Positions 57,360-64,000 of a DNA stretch of 64,000 bases are shown piece after piece. Source of the DNA: CAYRIY01 sp964424335. GTDB lineage: Bacteria > Bacillota > Limnochordia > DTU080 > RSA5. Position numbers and translations under genes: made by a program. The stretch spans positions 21,108-85,107 of the forward strand of contig CAYRIY010000004.1 of assembly GCA_964424335.1 (NCBI GenBank), read 5' to 3'. Position 1 is the stretch's first letter. The number at the start of each line of letters is the position of its first letter. Under the pieces are notes generated by a model. It was not told where the DNA came from. It did no database searches and saw nothing but the letters and a program-made list of their open reading frames with translations.

Positions 57360-57944
57360 ATGTCCATGAGGTTACCAAAAAGTGAGCGCCAGCAAAGGCT
57401 GAACGAACTGCTCGCCGATGACCCTCTCCTCACGGACGAGGATCTCGGAAAGCTCCTTGGTGTGAGCGTACAGACGATCCGCCTCGACAGGCTCGAGCTT
57501 GGGATCCCCGAGATGCGGGTGCGTGCAAGAGAGATCGCGCAAAGAGCGCAGGCCAAGATCAGATCGCTCGGACCGACCGAGGTCACGGGCGAATTGATCG
57601 ATGTGGAGCTCGGCGCTCGGGGCGTCTCCGTCATGGAGACTTCTCCGGAAATGGGTTTTAAGCGAAGCGGTATCGTACGAGGGCATCACCTGTTTGCCCA
57701 AGGAAACTCTCTGGCCGTGTCGCTGATCGATGCCGAGGCCGCGCTGACGGGATCGGCCACGCTCACCTTTCATCAACCTGTGCGCGTGGGGGCCCGGGTG
57801 GTAGCGAGAGCCGAAGTACAGGAGCGCAAAGATCGAAAAACGGTTGTGGTCGTGACCAGCCGAGTCGGGGGGAACATCGTGTTTTCAGGACGATTCACTA
57901 TTTTTGCGATTGATGGGCGCGAAGAGGCAGGAATGCTTAGGTGA
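57360..57944 (+). CDS. fapR: Fatty acid and phospholipid synthesis repressor FapR
   Basis: 194 residues (MSMRLPKSERQQRLNELLADDPLLTDEDLGKLLGVSVQTIRLDRLELGIPE): an N-terminal DeoR-like helix-turn-helix and a C-terminal hot-dog domain (RGHHLFAQGNSLAVSLIDAEAALTGSA, IVFSGRFTIFAI) that senses malonyl-CoA. ATG 57360 gives the family N-terminus; the open frame goes back to 57273 but crosses the putative operator. No good ribosome site is visible for either start. It ends in a GTGA overlap with plsX and heads the fab operon it should control. Confidence 0.93.
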   Translation: MSMRLPKSERQQRLNELLADDPLLTDEDLGKLLGVSVQTIRLDRLELGIPEMRVRAREIAQRAQAKIRSLGPTEVTGELIDVELGARGVSVMETSPEMGFKRSGIVRGHHLFAQGNSLAVSLIDAEAALTGSATLTFHQPVRVGARVVARAEVQERKDRKTVVVVTSRVGGNIVFSGRFTIFAIDGREEAGMLR

Positions 57945-58951
57945 TCCGCGTCGCGGTCGACGCGATGGGAGGCGATCACGGCCCCGAAGTCATCGTTGAA
58001 GGGGTCGTGGAAGCGCTGCGAGACGCTCCGGGCCAGGTGATCCTCGTGGGCGACGGTTCGCGCGTGTCGGATGCCTTAAAGAAAATAGGCGCGCCAAGTG
58101 ACGGGATCGACATCGTGCACGCCTCCGACGTCGTGGCGATGGGCGCTCATCCCGTTGAAGCCGTGAAGCGGCAAAAGGACTCCTCGATCGTCGTGGCGTG
58201 TCGCCTGGTGAAAGAGGGAAGAGCCGACGCCGTCGTCAGTGCGGGGAGCACGGGGGCCGCAATGGCCTCATCGCTCCTCCAGTGGGGCCGTATCAAGGGC
58301 ATCGAGCGACCTGCAATCGGCACCGTGCTGCCCTCTTTGTCGGGGCGGTGTCTGCTGCTCGACGCGGGAGCGCAAGTGGATTGCCGCCCCAAGCACTTGA
58401 CTCAGTTCGCGGTGATGGGGAGCATCTACGCCGAGCGTGTGCTTGGGATTGAACGGCCGCGAGTCGGGCTGCTAAACATCGGTGAAGAGGAGACAAAGGG
58501 AAATGATCTCGTCCTCAGCACCTATGCGCGGCTCAAAGAGGTCGAAAACCTCAATTTCATCGGCAACGTGGAAGGGCGCGATGTCCTTCCAGGTCGAGTC
58601 GATGTCGCCGTATGCGACGGCTTCGTGGGCAACATCGTGCTTAAATTTGCCGAAGGAATGGCTTCCGCGACCTTTGATCTGTTGCGGGAGTCGATCCATT
58701 ACGACGTGCGCTCCCGACTGGGTGGAATGCTTTTAAGGCCGAGTTTGAAACGCCTTTGGAAGCGGATGGATTACGCCGAGTACGGTGGGGCGCCGCTGCT
58801 TGGCGTGCGCGGCGTGTCGATCATCTCGCACGGATCCTCGAGCGCCAAGGCCATCCGAAACGCTGTCCGCGTAGCCCGAGAGGCCGTAGCGGGTCAAATA
58901 GTGCAAGAAATCGAAGCACAGATCATGCAGACGGAGGGTGACTCACAATGA
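57941..58951 (+). CDS. plsX: Phosphate acyltransferase PlsX
   Basis: Makes acyl-phosphate from acyl-ACP for phosphatidic acid synthesis. 336 residues with IRVAVDAMGGDHGPEVIVEG, VVSAGSTGAAMASSLL, KGNDLVLSTYARLK, NFIGNVEGRDVLPGRVDVAVCDGFVGNIVLK and YGGAPLLGVRG. GTG start overlapping the fapR stop; the end overlaps fabH (ATGA). Confidence 0.96.
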   Translation: MIRVAVDAMGGDHGPEVIVEGVVEALRDAPGQVILVGDGSRVSDALKKIGAPSDGIDIVHASDVVAMGAHPVEAVKRQKDSSIVVACRLVKEGRADAVVSAGSTGAAMASSLLQWGRIKGIERPAIGTVLPSLSGRCLLLDAGAQVDCRPKHLTQFAVMGSIYAERVLGIERPRVGLLNIGEEETKGNDLVLSTYARLKEVENLNFIGNVEGRDVLPGRVDVAVCDGFVGNIVLKFAEGMASATFDLLRESIHYDVRSRLGGMLLRPSLKRLWKRMDYAEYGGAPLLGVRGVSIISHGSSSAKAIRNAVRVAREAVAGQIVQEIEAQIMQTEGDSQ

Positions 58952-59955
58952 AGGGGCAAAGGAGAGCGGGAATTTTGGGCGTCGGGTCGTCCGTTCCCGA
59001 ACGTATCCTTACCAACAGCGACCTCGAAAAGATGGTCGACACCTCCGATGAGTGGATCTCGACGAGGACGGGCATCAAGGAGCGACGCATCGCCGGGGCA
59101 TCGACGGGCACGTCTCACTTTGCGGCACAGGCAGCCCAAGCAGCACTCACGCGCGCCGGGGTCAGCCCATCCGAGCTCGACCTCATCATTGTGGCGACGG
59201 TGACGCCCGACATGCCTTTTCCTTCGACGGCGTGCCTCGTACAATCGTTGATCGGCGCTCCCCAAGCCGGCGCCTTCGACGTTTCGGCAGGCTGTTCCGG
59301 CTTCGTGTACGCCCTCGATATCGCCGCACGGTCGATCGAGGCGGGCGCTTACGAGAAAGTGCTCGTCATTGGTGCGGACCTGCTCAGCCGGATTACGGAC
59401 TTTACCGATCGCAGCACGTGCGTGTTGTTCGGCGACGCAGCAGGCGCCGCGGTACTCGGTCCTGTCGAAAAAGGCGGCGTCCTGTCGACCTACCTTGGCG
59501 CCGACGGAAACGGAGGCCGACACCTCATGGTCGAAGACGGCGAACCCGTTCCCGAAAGCGACTCCACGATCCTTGGGACGGGCCGCTACATTCGCATGGA
59601 GGGCCGAGAAGTGTTCAAGTTTGCGGTCCGCATCATGCCGGAGGCGGCGCTCGAGGCCCTAAAGCGCGCGGGCAGGTCCGCAGACGAAGTGGATCTATTC
59701 ATTCCGCACCAGGCGAACGTGCGCATCATCGACGCGGCCGCCAAGCGGCTCGAGATCGACGCAGACCGCGTCTTCGTCAACGTTCACAAGTATGGAAACA
59801 CATCAGCCGCATCGATTCCGCTGGCGCTCGATGAAGCCATTGCGGAGGGCCGCATCGAGCAAGGGGATCTGATCGTGCTGGTCGGGTTTGGGGCGGGCCT
59901 CACCTGGGGCGCCGCGGCGATCGAGTGGAGCGGGGAGGCGGTCTCACGTGGCTAA
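58948..59955 (+). CDS. fabH: 3-oxoacyl-ACP synthase III
   Basis: Starts chain synthesis from acyl-CoA and malonyl-ACP. 335 residues with catalytic Cys in VSAGCSGFVYALDIA, His in LFIPHQANVRIIDAAAKRL and Asn in YGNTSAASIPLALDEA, and the family start GILGVGSSVPERILTNSDLE. In B. subtilis fabH is not in the fapR operon; here it is inserted after plsX, as in clostridia and many other bacteria. 8-base overlap with fabD. Confidence 0.96.
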   Translation: MKGQRRAGILGVGSSVPERILTNSDLEKMVDTSDEWISTRTGIKERRIAGASTGTSHFAAQAAQAALTRAGVSPSELDLIIVATVTPDMPFPSTACLVQSLIGAPQAGAFDVSAGCSGFVYALDIAARSIEAGAYEKVLVIGADLLSRITDFTDRSTCVLFGDAAGAAVLGPVEKGGVLSTYLGADGNGGRHLMVEDGEPVPESDSTILGTGRYIRMEGREVFKFAVRIMPEAALEALKRAGRSADEVDLFIPHQANVRIIDAAAKRLEIDADRVFVNVHKYGNTSAASIPLALDEAIAEGRIEQGDLIVLVGFGAGLTWGAAAIEWSGEAVSRG

Positions 59956-60880
59956 ACTCGCCGCCGTTTTTCCAGGGCAAGGCTCCCAGGTCGTCGGCAT
60001 GGGCAAGGCCCTTGCCGATTCGTTTCCCGTTGCCAAAGCGACGTTTGAAGAAGCCGACGACGTCCTCGGCTTTTCGATCTCTAAGCTTTGTTTCGAAGGG
60101 CCCGAAGACGAGCTCGTCAAGACTGAAAACACTCAGCCGGCGTTGCTCACCGTGAGTATCGCGGCGTTTCGAGTGATGCGTTCCGAAGGTTTCGAGCCTG
60201 AGGCGGCGGCCGGCCACTCCCTCGGGGAGTACTCGGCATTGGTCGCAGCCGATGCCATCGACTTTGCCGAGGCGTTGCGGACGGTGCGGCTGCGGGGCGA
60301 GCTCATGGAGGCGGCCGTTCCAAAAGGCCAGGGCACGATGGCCGCGGTTTTGGGCTTGGACGACGAGGCGGTCGAGGCCCTTTGCGCCGAATCAGCAGGC
60401 ATCGTTCGTCCGGCGACGTATAACGCGCCTGGACAGGTGGTGGTCGCGGGCGAGACCGCCGCTGTGCTCGACATGATGGAGCGAGCACGGGCGAGAGGGG
60501 CGCGAAGGGTACAACAGTTGAACGTGAGCGGTCCGTTTCACTCTCCGCTCTTGACCGGGGCCGGCGAAGCGCTTGGGAAGCGACTTGCAGAGATTGCGTT
60601 TCGTCCGCCGGCAATTCCGGTATACTCCAACGTGACGGCCCGGCCCGTCTCAAGTGTCGAGGAGATCAAAGACAACCTCGCAAGGCAGGTGTATGCTCCC
60701 GTACGTTGGGTGGAGACGATCGAGAACATGGCTTCGGATGGAATCGATTCGTACGTCGAGGTAGGTCCGGGCAGGGTGCTCGCAGGTTTGATCAAGAGAA
60801 TCGACAAAGGGGCCCGGCTGATGGGCGTTGAATCGCCTGAAACGCTCAAAGCATGGAAGGAAGCAGGGGATAAAGAATGA
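59948..60880 (+). CDS. fabD: Malonyl-CoA:ACP transacylase
   Basis: 310 residues with LAAVFPGQGSQVVGMGKAL, the nucleophile motif AAGHSLGEYSALVAA, His in VSGPFHSPLL and the C-terminal YVEVGPGRVLAGLIKRI. GTG 59948 lies inside the end of fabH; the open frame extends further upstream but that part is fabH. Ends in an ATGA overlap with fabG. Confidence 0.95.
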   Translation: MAKLAAVFPGQGSQVVGMGKALADSFPVAKATFEEADDVLGFSISKLCFEGPEDELVKTENTQPALLTVSIAAFRVMRSEGFEPEAAAGHSLGEYSALVAADAIDFAEALRTVRLRGELMEAAVPKGQGTMAAVLGLDDEAVEALCAESAGIVRPATYNAPGQVVVAGETAAVLDMMERARARGARRVQQLNVSGPFHSPLLTGAGEALGKRLAEIAFRPPAIPVYSNVTARPVSSVEEIKDNLARQVYAPVRWVETIENMASDGIDSYVEVGPGRVLAGLIKRIDKGARLMGVESPETLKAWKEAGDKE

Positions 60881-61617
60881 GCCTTACCGGAAGAGTGGCG
60901 CTTGTAACCGGAAGTACGCGGGGGATTGGCCGCGCTGTGGCGGCGCGTTTGGTGCGTGAAGGCGCGGTCGTCGTGGTCACCGGCCGGGACGAGCAGGTGG
61001 CGGCCGCGGTCGCCGAAGAACTGGACGGCGATGGCGGAAGGGCGATCGGTCTGCCGCTCGAGGTATCACGTCTCGAAAGCGTGGACCAACTCATTTGTGA
61101 AGTAAATGAACGTCTCGGCGGGATCGACATTCTCGTCAACAATGCGGGGATCACACGCGATACGCTTCTCATGCGCATGAGCGATGAGGACTGGGATCAC
61201 GTCGTGGACATCAATTTGCGCGGCGCTTTTCGCTGCACGAAAGGCGCGCTGCGGGGCATGCTGAAAAAGCGCTGGGGAAGGATTATCAACATCTCCTCAG
61301 TCGTCGGCATCATCGGCAACCCCGGACAGACCAACTACGCGGCGTCTAAGGCGGCCTTGATCGGATTTACGAAGAGCCTCGCCCGCGAAGTTGCGTCGCG
61401 GGGCATCACCGTAAACGCCGTCGCCCCCGGATACATCGAGTCTGACATGACGGCGGCTCTCTCCAAGGAGCAAAGGGATGCCATCGCCGAGCGCATTCCA
61501 CAAGGCCGCGTCGGCACGCCCGAAGAGGTGGCGGGTTGTGTCGCTTTTTTGGCAAGCGACGACGCTTCGTACATCACAGGCCATACGCTCGTTGTCGACG
61601 GCGGCATGGCCATGTGA
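60877..61617 (+). CDS. fabG: 3-oxoacyl-ACP reductase
   Basis: 246-residue short-chain dehydrogenase with ALVTGSTRGIGRAVA (NADPH), LVNNAGITRDTLLMRM, catalytic Ser in INISSVVGIIGNPGQ and the Tyr/Lys pair in TNYAASKAALIGFTKSLA, then VNAVAPGYIESDM. Standard length and motif set. Confidence 0.96.
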   Translation: MSLTGRVALVTGSTRGIGRAVAARLVREGAVVVVTGRDEQVAAAVAEELDGDGGRAIGLPLEVSRLESVDQLICEVNERLGGIDILVNNAGITRDTLLMRMSDEDWDHVVDINLRGAFRCTKGALRGMLKKRWGRIINISSVVGIIGNPGQTNYAASKAALIGFTKSLAREVASRGITVNAVAPGYIESDMTAALSKEQRDAIAERIPQGRVGTPEEVAGCVAFLASDDASYITGHTLVVDGGMAM

Positions 61618-61662
61618 GGCGAAACACGGTTTGTCGAAGCCGCTTTAGAGGGAGGTGACGAC

Positions 61663-61893
61663 ATGGAGATTGCAGATCGAGTAAAGGAACTCGTGGTCGA
61701 ACAGCTTGGCGTTGACGCGGAGGAAGTGACGGATGACGCGTCCTTCGTCGACGATCTTGGCGCCGACTCGCTCGACATCGTCGAGCTCGTCATGGCTTTC
61801 GAGGAAGAGTTTGACCTCGAGATTCCCGACGAGGATGCCGAGAAGATTCAGACGGTATCGAACGCCATCGAGTACATCAAGTCAAAGTCGTAG
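61663..61893 (+). CDS. acpP: Acyl carrier protein
   Basis: 76 residues, acidic, with the phosphopantetheine Ser in DLGADSLDIVELVMAFEEEF. GGAGGTGA lies before the ATG. The carrier is used by all the neighbouring fab products and by PlsX. Confidence 0.97.
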   Translation: MEIADRVKELVVEQLGVDAEEVTDDASFVDDLGADSLDIVELVMAFEEEFDLEIPDEDAEKIQTVSNAIEYIKSKS

Positions 61894-61912
61894 GAGCCAA
61901 CCCAAATTTTGA

Positions 61913-62000
61913 GCGTCTGCTTGGCCGCTTTTTAGGTGACGTTGTGGCGGCGCCGAACTAGAGCATCGTCAGCGAGGTCCCGAAAGCGGCAAGCGGACGC
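61913..62000 (+). repeat. Long-range inverted repeat between acpP and fabF
   Basis: Arms at 61913-61931 and 61983-62000 pair as GCGTC-x-GCTTG-(G)-CCGCTTT with one mismatch and one bulge, enclosing about 50 bases. In the 179-base gap it could form a strong stem that separates acpP mRNA (needed in excess) from fabF. TTTTTAG follows the left arm, not the right one. Confidence 0.45.
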
Positions 62001-62072
62001 ACGCCGGGTTTTGGTTCTCTATACGACCGCCTAAAGGCGAGAAACTCGTGGACGGATGGAGGTGATGATCAG

Positions 62073-63311
62073 GTGAAGCGGCGAGTCGTAATAACAGGTT
62101 TGGGAGCGATTACACCGATCGGCAATGGAGTCGACGCCTTTTGGCGGGCCTTGCTGGAGGGGAGGTCCGGAGTCGGACCGATCACGCGCTTTGACGCCTC
62201 AAACTTCAGCACGAGGATTGCGGGCGAAGTCAAAGACTTTGAACCAACCGATTTCTTGGACCGCAAAGAAGCAAAGCGGATGGACCGATTCACGCAGTTC
62301 GCCGTCGCCGGATCTAAGATGGCCCTCGAAGATGCTGGGGTCGGCGACAACGTGGACTGGGACCGAGTCGGCGTGCTGATCGGCTCAGGTATCGGCGGCA
62401 TTCAAACGCTCGAGGAGCAGTGCCGCAACCTGATCGAGAAGGGGCCCGACCGGGTGAGCCCGTTTTTTGTTCCGATGATGATCCCGGACATCGCGTCAGG
62501 GCAAGTGTCGATCTTAACGGGAGCGAAGGCGCACAATACGTGTACGGTCACCGCATGCGCCTCCGGCACCAACTCGATCGGCGATGCGTTTCGAGTGATC
62601 CAACACGGCGGCGCCGACATGATGATCACCGGGGGAACCGAGGCCGCGATCAGCCCGCTCGCCATGGCGGGATTTTGCGCTGCACGAGCGCTCTCAAAGC
62701 GAAATGACGAGCCTGAGCGTGCAAGTCGCCCCTTTGACAAGGATCGAGACGGCTTTGTAATGGGCGAGGGCGTCGGAATCGTCATCCTCGAAGAGCTGGA
62801 ACACGCGAAGGCAAGAGGCGCAAAGATCTACGCGGAGCTCGTGGGTTACGGCTGTACCGGCGACGCGCACCACATCACGATGCCCGCGCCGGAAGGCGAC
62901 GGCGCCCGCCGTGCGATGGAAGCAGCGATCAAAGATAGCGGTCTTGACAAGTCCGAGATCGGTTACATCAACGCCCACGGCACATCGACTGAGTACAACG
63001 ACAAGTTTGAGACGATGGCGATCAAGGCGGTATTTGGCGATCGGGCCTACTCAGTGCCGGTCAGCTCGACCAAGTCCATGACAGGCCACCTGCTCGGGGC
63101 GGCGGGCGGAATCGAGGCGATCGTCTCGGTGCTCGCGCTGCACGACCAGAAGATTCCCCCGACGATCAACCTCGACACGCCCGATCCCGACTGTGACCTC
63201 GATTACGTCCCGAACGAAGCTCGTGAAGGCAAGATCGAGGCGGTCATGTCCAATTCGTTCGGATTTGGCGGACACAACGCCGTGCTGGTCTTTCGTCGGA
63301 TGAGCGAGTGA
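62073..63311 (+). CDS. fabF: 3-oxoacyl-ACP synthase II
   Basis: 412 residues with catalytic Cys in NTCTVTACASGTNSIGDAFRVIQ, His in YINAHGTSTEYND and SSTKSMTGHLLGAAGGIEAI. GTG start; GGAGGTGATGA about 10 bases upstream. Elongates acyl chains and influences their temperature-dependent length and saturation. fabF is not in the fapR operon of B. subtilis but often follows acpP in other bacteria. Confidence 0.96.
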   Translation: MKRRVVITGLGAITPIGNGVDAFWRALLEGRSGVGPITRFDASNFSTRIAGEVKDFEPTDFLDRKEAKRMDRFTQFAVAGSKMALEDAGVGDNVDWDRVGVLIGSGIGGIQTLEEQCRNLIEKGPDRVSPFFVPMMIPDIASGQVSILTGAKAHNTCTVTACASGTNSIGDAFRVIQHGGADMMITGGTEAAISPLAMAGFCAARALSKRNDEPERASRPFDKDRDGFVMGEGVGIVILEELEHAKARGAKIYAELVGYGCTGDAHHITMPAPEGDGARRAMEAAIKDSGLDKSEIGYINAHGTSTEYNDKFETMAIKAVFGDRAYSVPVSSTKSMTGHLLGAAGGIEAIVSVLALHDQKIPPTINLDTPDPDCDLDYVPNEAREGKIEAVMSNSFGFGGHNAVLVFRRMSE

Positions 63312-63335
63312 GATTTGGCGTGGGGGCAGGCCCGA

Positions 63336-64000
63336 ATGGGTGACCAAGATGCAAAGGATGCATTGAGGGCGCTTGAGGAGCTCGGGATCGAGGTCGACGA
63401 CGCGTCCTTTTTGGATCTCGCCCTCACGCACAAGTCGTACGCCCACGAGGAGGGCGTTTCTGACCAGGCTAACAATGAACGCCTCGAGTTTTTGGGTGAC
63501 GCGGTCGTCGACCTCGTCGTGAGCGAACATCTGTATCAGCGGTTTCCTGAGGCCCCCGAGGGCGAGCTCGCGAAAATGCGCGCTTTCGTAGTTCGCCTCG
63601 AGTCCCTTGCAAACGCCGCCCGCGACCTCAAACTGGGCAGCCTGATGAAGCTCGGGAAAGGCGAAGAGCAGGCAGGTGGCCGTGACCGACCATCGCTCCT
63701 CGCCGACTTGTTCGAAGCCGTGGTCGGCGCCATTTTCTTGCATTGCGGTTTTAGCGCGACCAAGGATTTCGTGCTCAAAGCGCTTGTACGCCCGTTATCC
63801 ATGCTTGAAACCCCAAAGGCGACCGCTGATCCAAAGACTGCCCTGCAGGAGTACCTCCAAGCCCGATCCAAAGCTACACCCACGTATCGACTCGTGCGCG
63901 ATTTGGGGCCCGACCACCGGAAGGTATTTGTCAGCGAAGTGCTGCACCAAGGGCGAGTCCTAGGCAAAGGCACGGGCAAGTCGAAAAAGGCGTCGGAGCA
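63336..64000 (+). CDS. rnc: Ribonuclease III (3' end cut by window edge)
   Basis: Double-stranded RNA endonuclease. The 221 visible residues from ATG 63336 include ALTHKSYAHE, the signature NERLEFLGDAVVDLVVSEHLY with its catalytic acidic residues, and LADLFEAVVGAIFL; the double-stranded RNA-binding domain begins at DPKTALQEYLQAR. Only the very C-terminus is missing. acpP-(fabF)-rnc is a conserved order. Confidence 0.95.
   Translation, partial: MGDQDAKDALRALEELGIEVDDASFLDLALTHKSYAHEEGVSDQANNERLEFLGDAVVDLVVSEHLYQRFPEAPEGELAKMRAFVVRLESLANAARDLKLGSLMKLGKGEEQAGGRDRPSLLADLFEAVVGAIFLHCGFSATKDFVLKALVRPLSMLETPKATADPKTALQEYLQARSKATPTYRLVRDLGPDHRKVFVSEVLHQGRVLGKGTGKSKKASE

Noticed and set aside
1..64000. 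CRISPR arrays, insertion sequences, prophage genes and replication origin
   Set aside because: No regularly spaced repeats, transposase motifs, structural phage genes or DnaA-box clusters were seen; the phage-type amidoligases are a family name only.

Overview
The window is a high-GC stretch of chromosome from an endospore-forming member of the Bacillota. Sporulation-lineage genes are present (a Spo0A-family regulator, YlbJ, four YheC/YheD-type coat-associated ATP-grasp proteins), and most of the window follows the Bacillus subtilis ylo/ylb/fap backbone. GTG and TTG starts are common, genes are packed with ATGA/GTGA overlaps, and many proteins are Arg-rich. A minority of the content is what one expects in Actinobacteria: an mIHF-type DNA-binding protein beside gmk, and an fhaA-fhaB-pstP-rodA-pbpA-pknB block. 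I cannot name the genus; a deep-branching Bacilli lineage such as the Alicyclobacillaceae neighbourhood is a reasonable guess and no more. No insertion sequence, prophage or CRISPR array was seen.

Layout. (1) 1-8991, minus strand: nine genes in a probable operon, made of four YheC/YheD ATP-grasp proteins (one cut by the left edge), one RimK-like ATP-grasp ligase, two phage-phiEco32-type COOH-NH2 amidoligases, one GT4 glycosyltransferase and one 51-residue membrane protein. This looks like an assembly line for peptide bonds plus sugar on a surface or spore-coat polymer and is the most unusual part of the window. (2) 9192-19157, plus strand: a purine operon purB-S-Q-L-F-M-N-H-D with a sigma-A promoter between two PurBoxes. 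purE, purK and purC are absent, and purH encodes only the IMP cyclohydrolase domain. (3) 19222-33386: rqcH (minus), a TPR protein, a Ca2+ P-type ATPase, yicC, mihF, remA, gmk, rpoZ, priA, def, fmt, a membrane zinc peptidase and rsmB, the B. subtilis yloA-rsmB order with mihF added and coaBC missing. (4) 33387-35255: an insertion relative to that backbone with a Spo0A-family gene, a small orphan gene, a tRNA-Pro(CGG) with its own promoter and terminator, and a stand-alone integrase core-binding domain. (5) 35256-44643: rlmN, the FHA/phosphatase/SEDS/PBP/PASTA-kinase block, rsgA, rpe. (6) 45006-55254: an orphan gene, rpmB (minus), a fakA-like gene, recG, degV, rsmD, coaD, a coiled-coil gene, ylbJ (minus), a patatin-like ylbK lacking its catalytic Ser, and ylbL. 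(7) 55408-64000: a LysM protein, a DUF177/YceD gene, rpmF, then the fatty acid operon fapR-plsX-fabH-fabD-fabG-acpP-fabF-rnc (rnc cut by the right edge).

How the parts relate: the purine operon makes IMP apart from steps encoded elsewhere. The mihF-remA-gmk-rpoZ-priA-def-fmt-rsmB run serves chromosome organisation, nucleotide supply, replication restart and protein maturation. The FHA-PknB block couples Ser/Thr phosphorylation to septal or elongation peptidoglycan synthesis. The last region feeds membrane lipid synthesis under FapR control. Gene calls on the backbone are strong. Functional statements about the amidoligase cluster and the Spo0A-like protein are inference. All comparisons with other organisms are from memory, without database searches.
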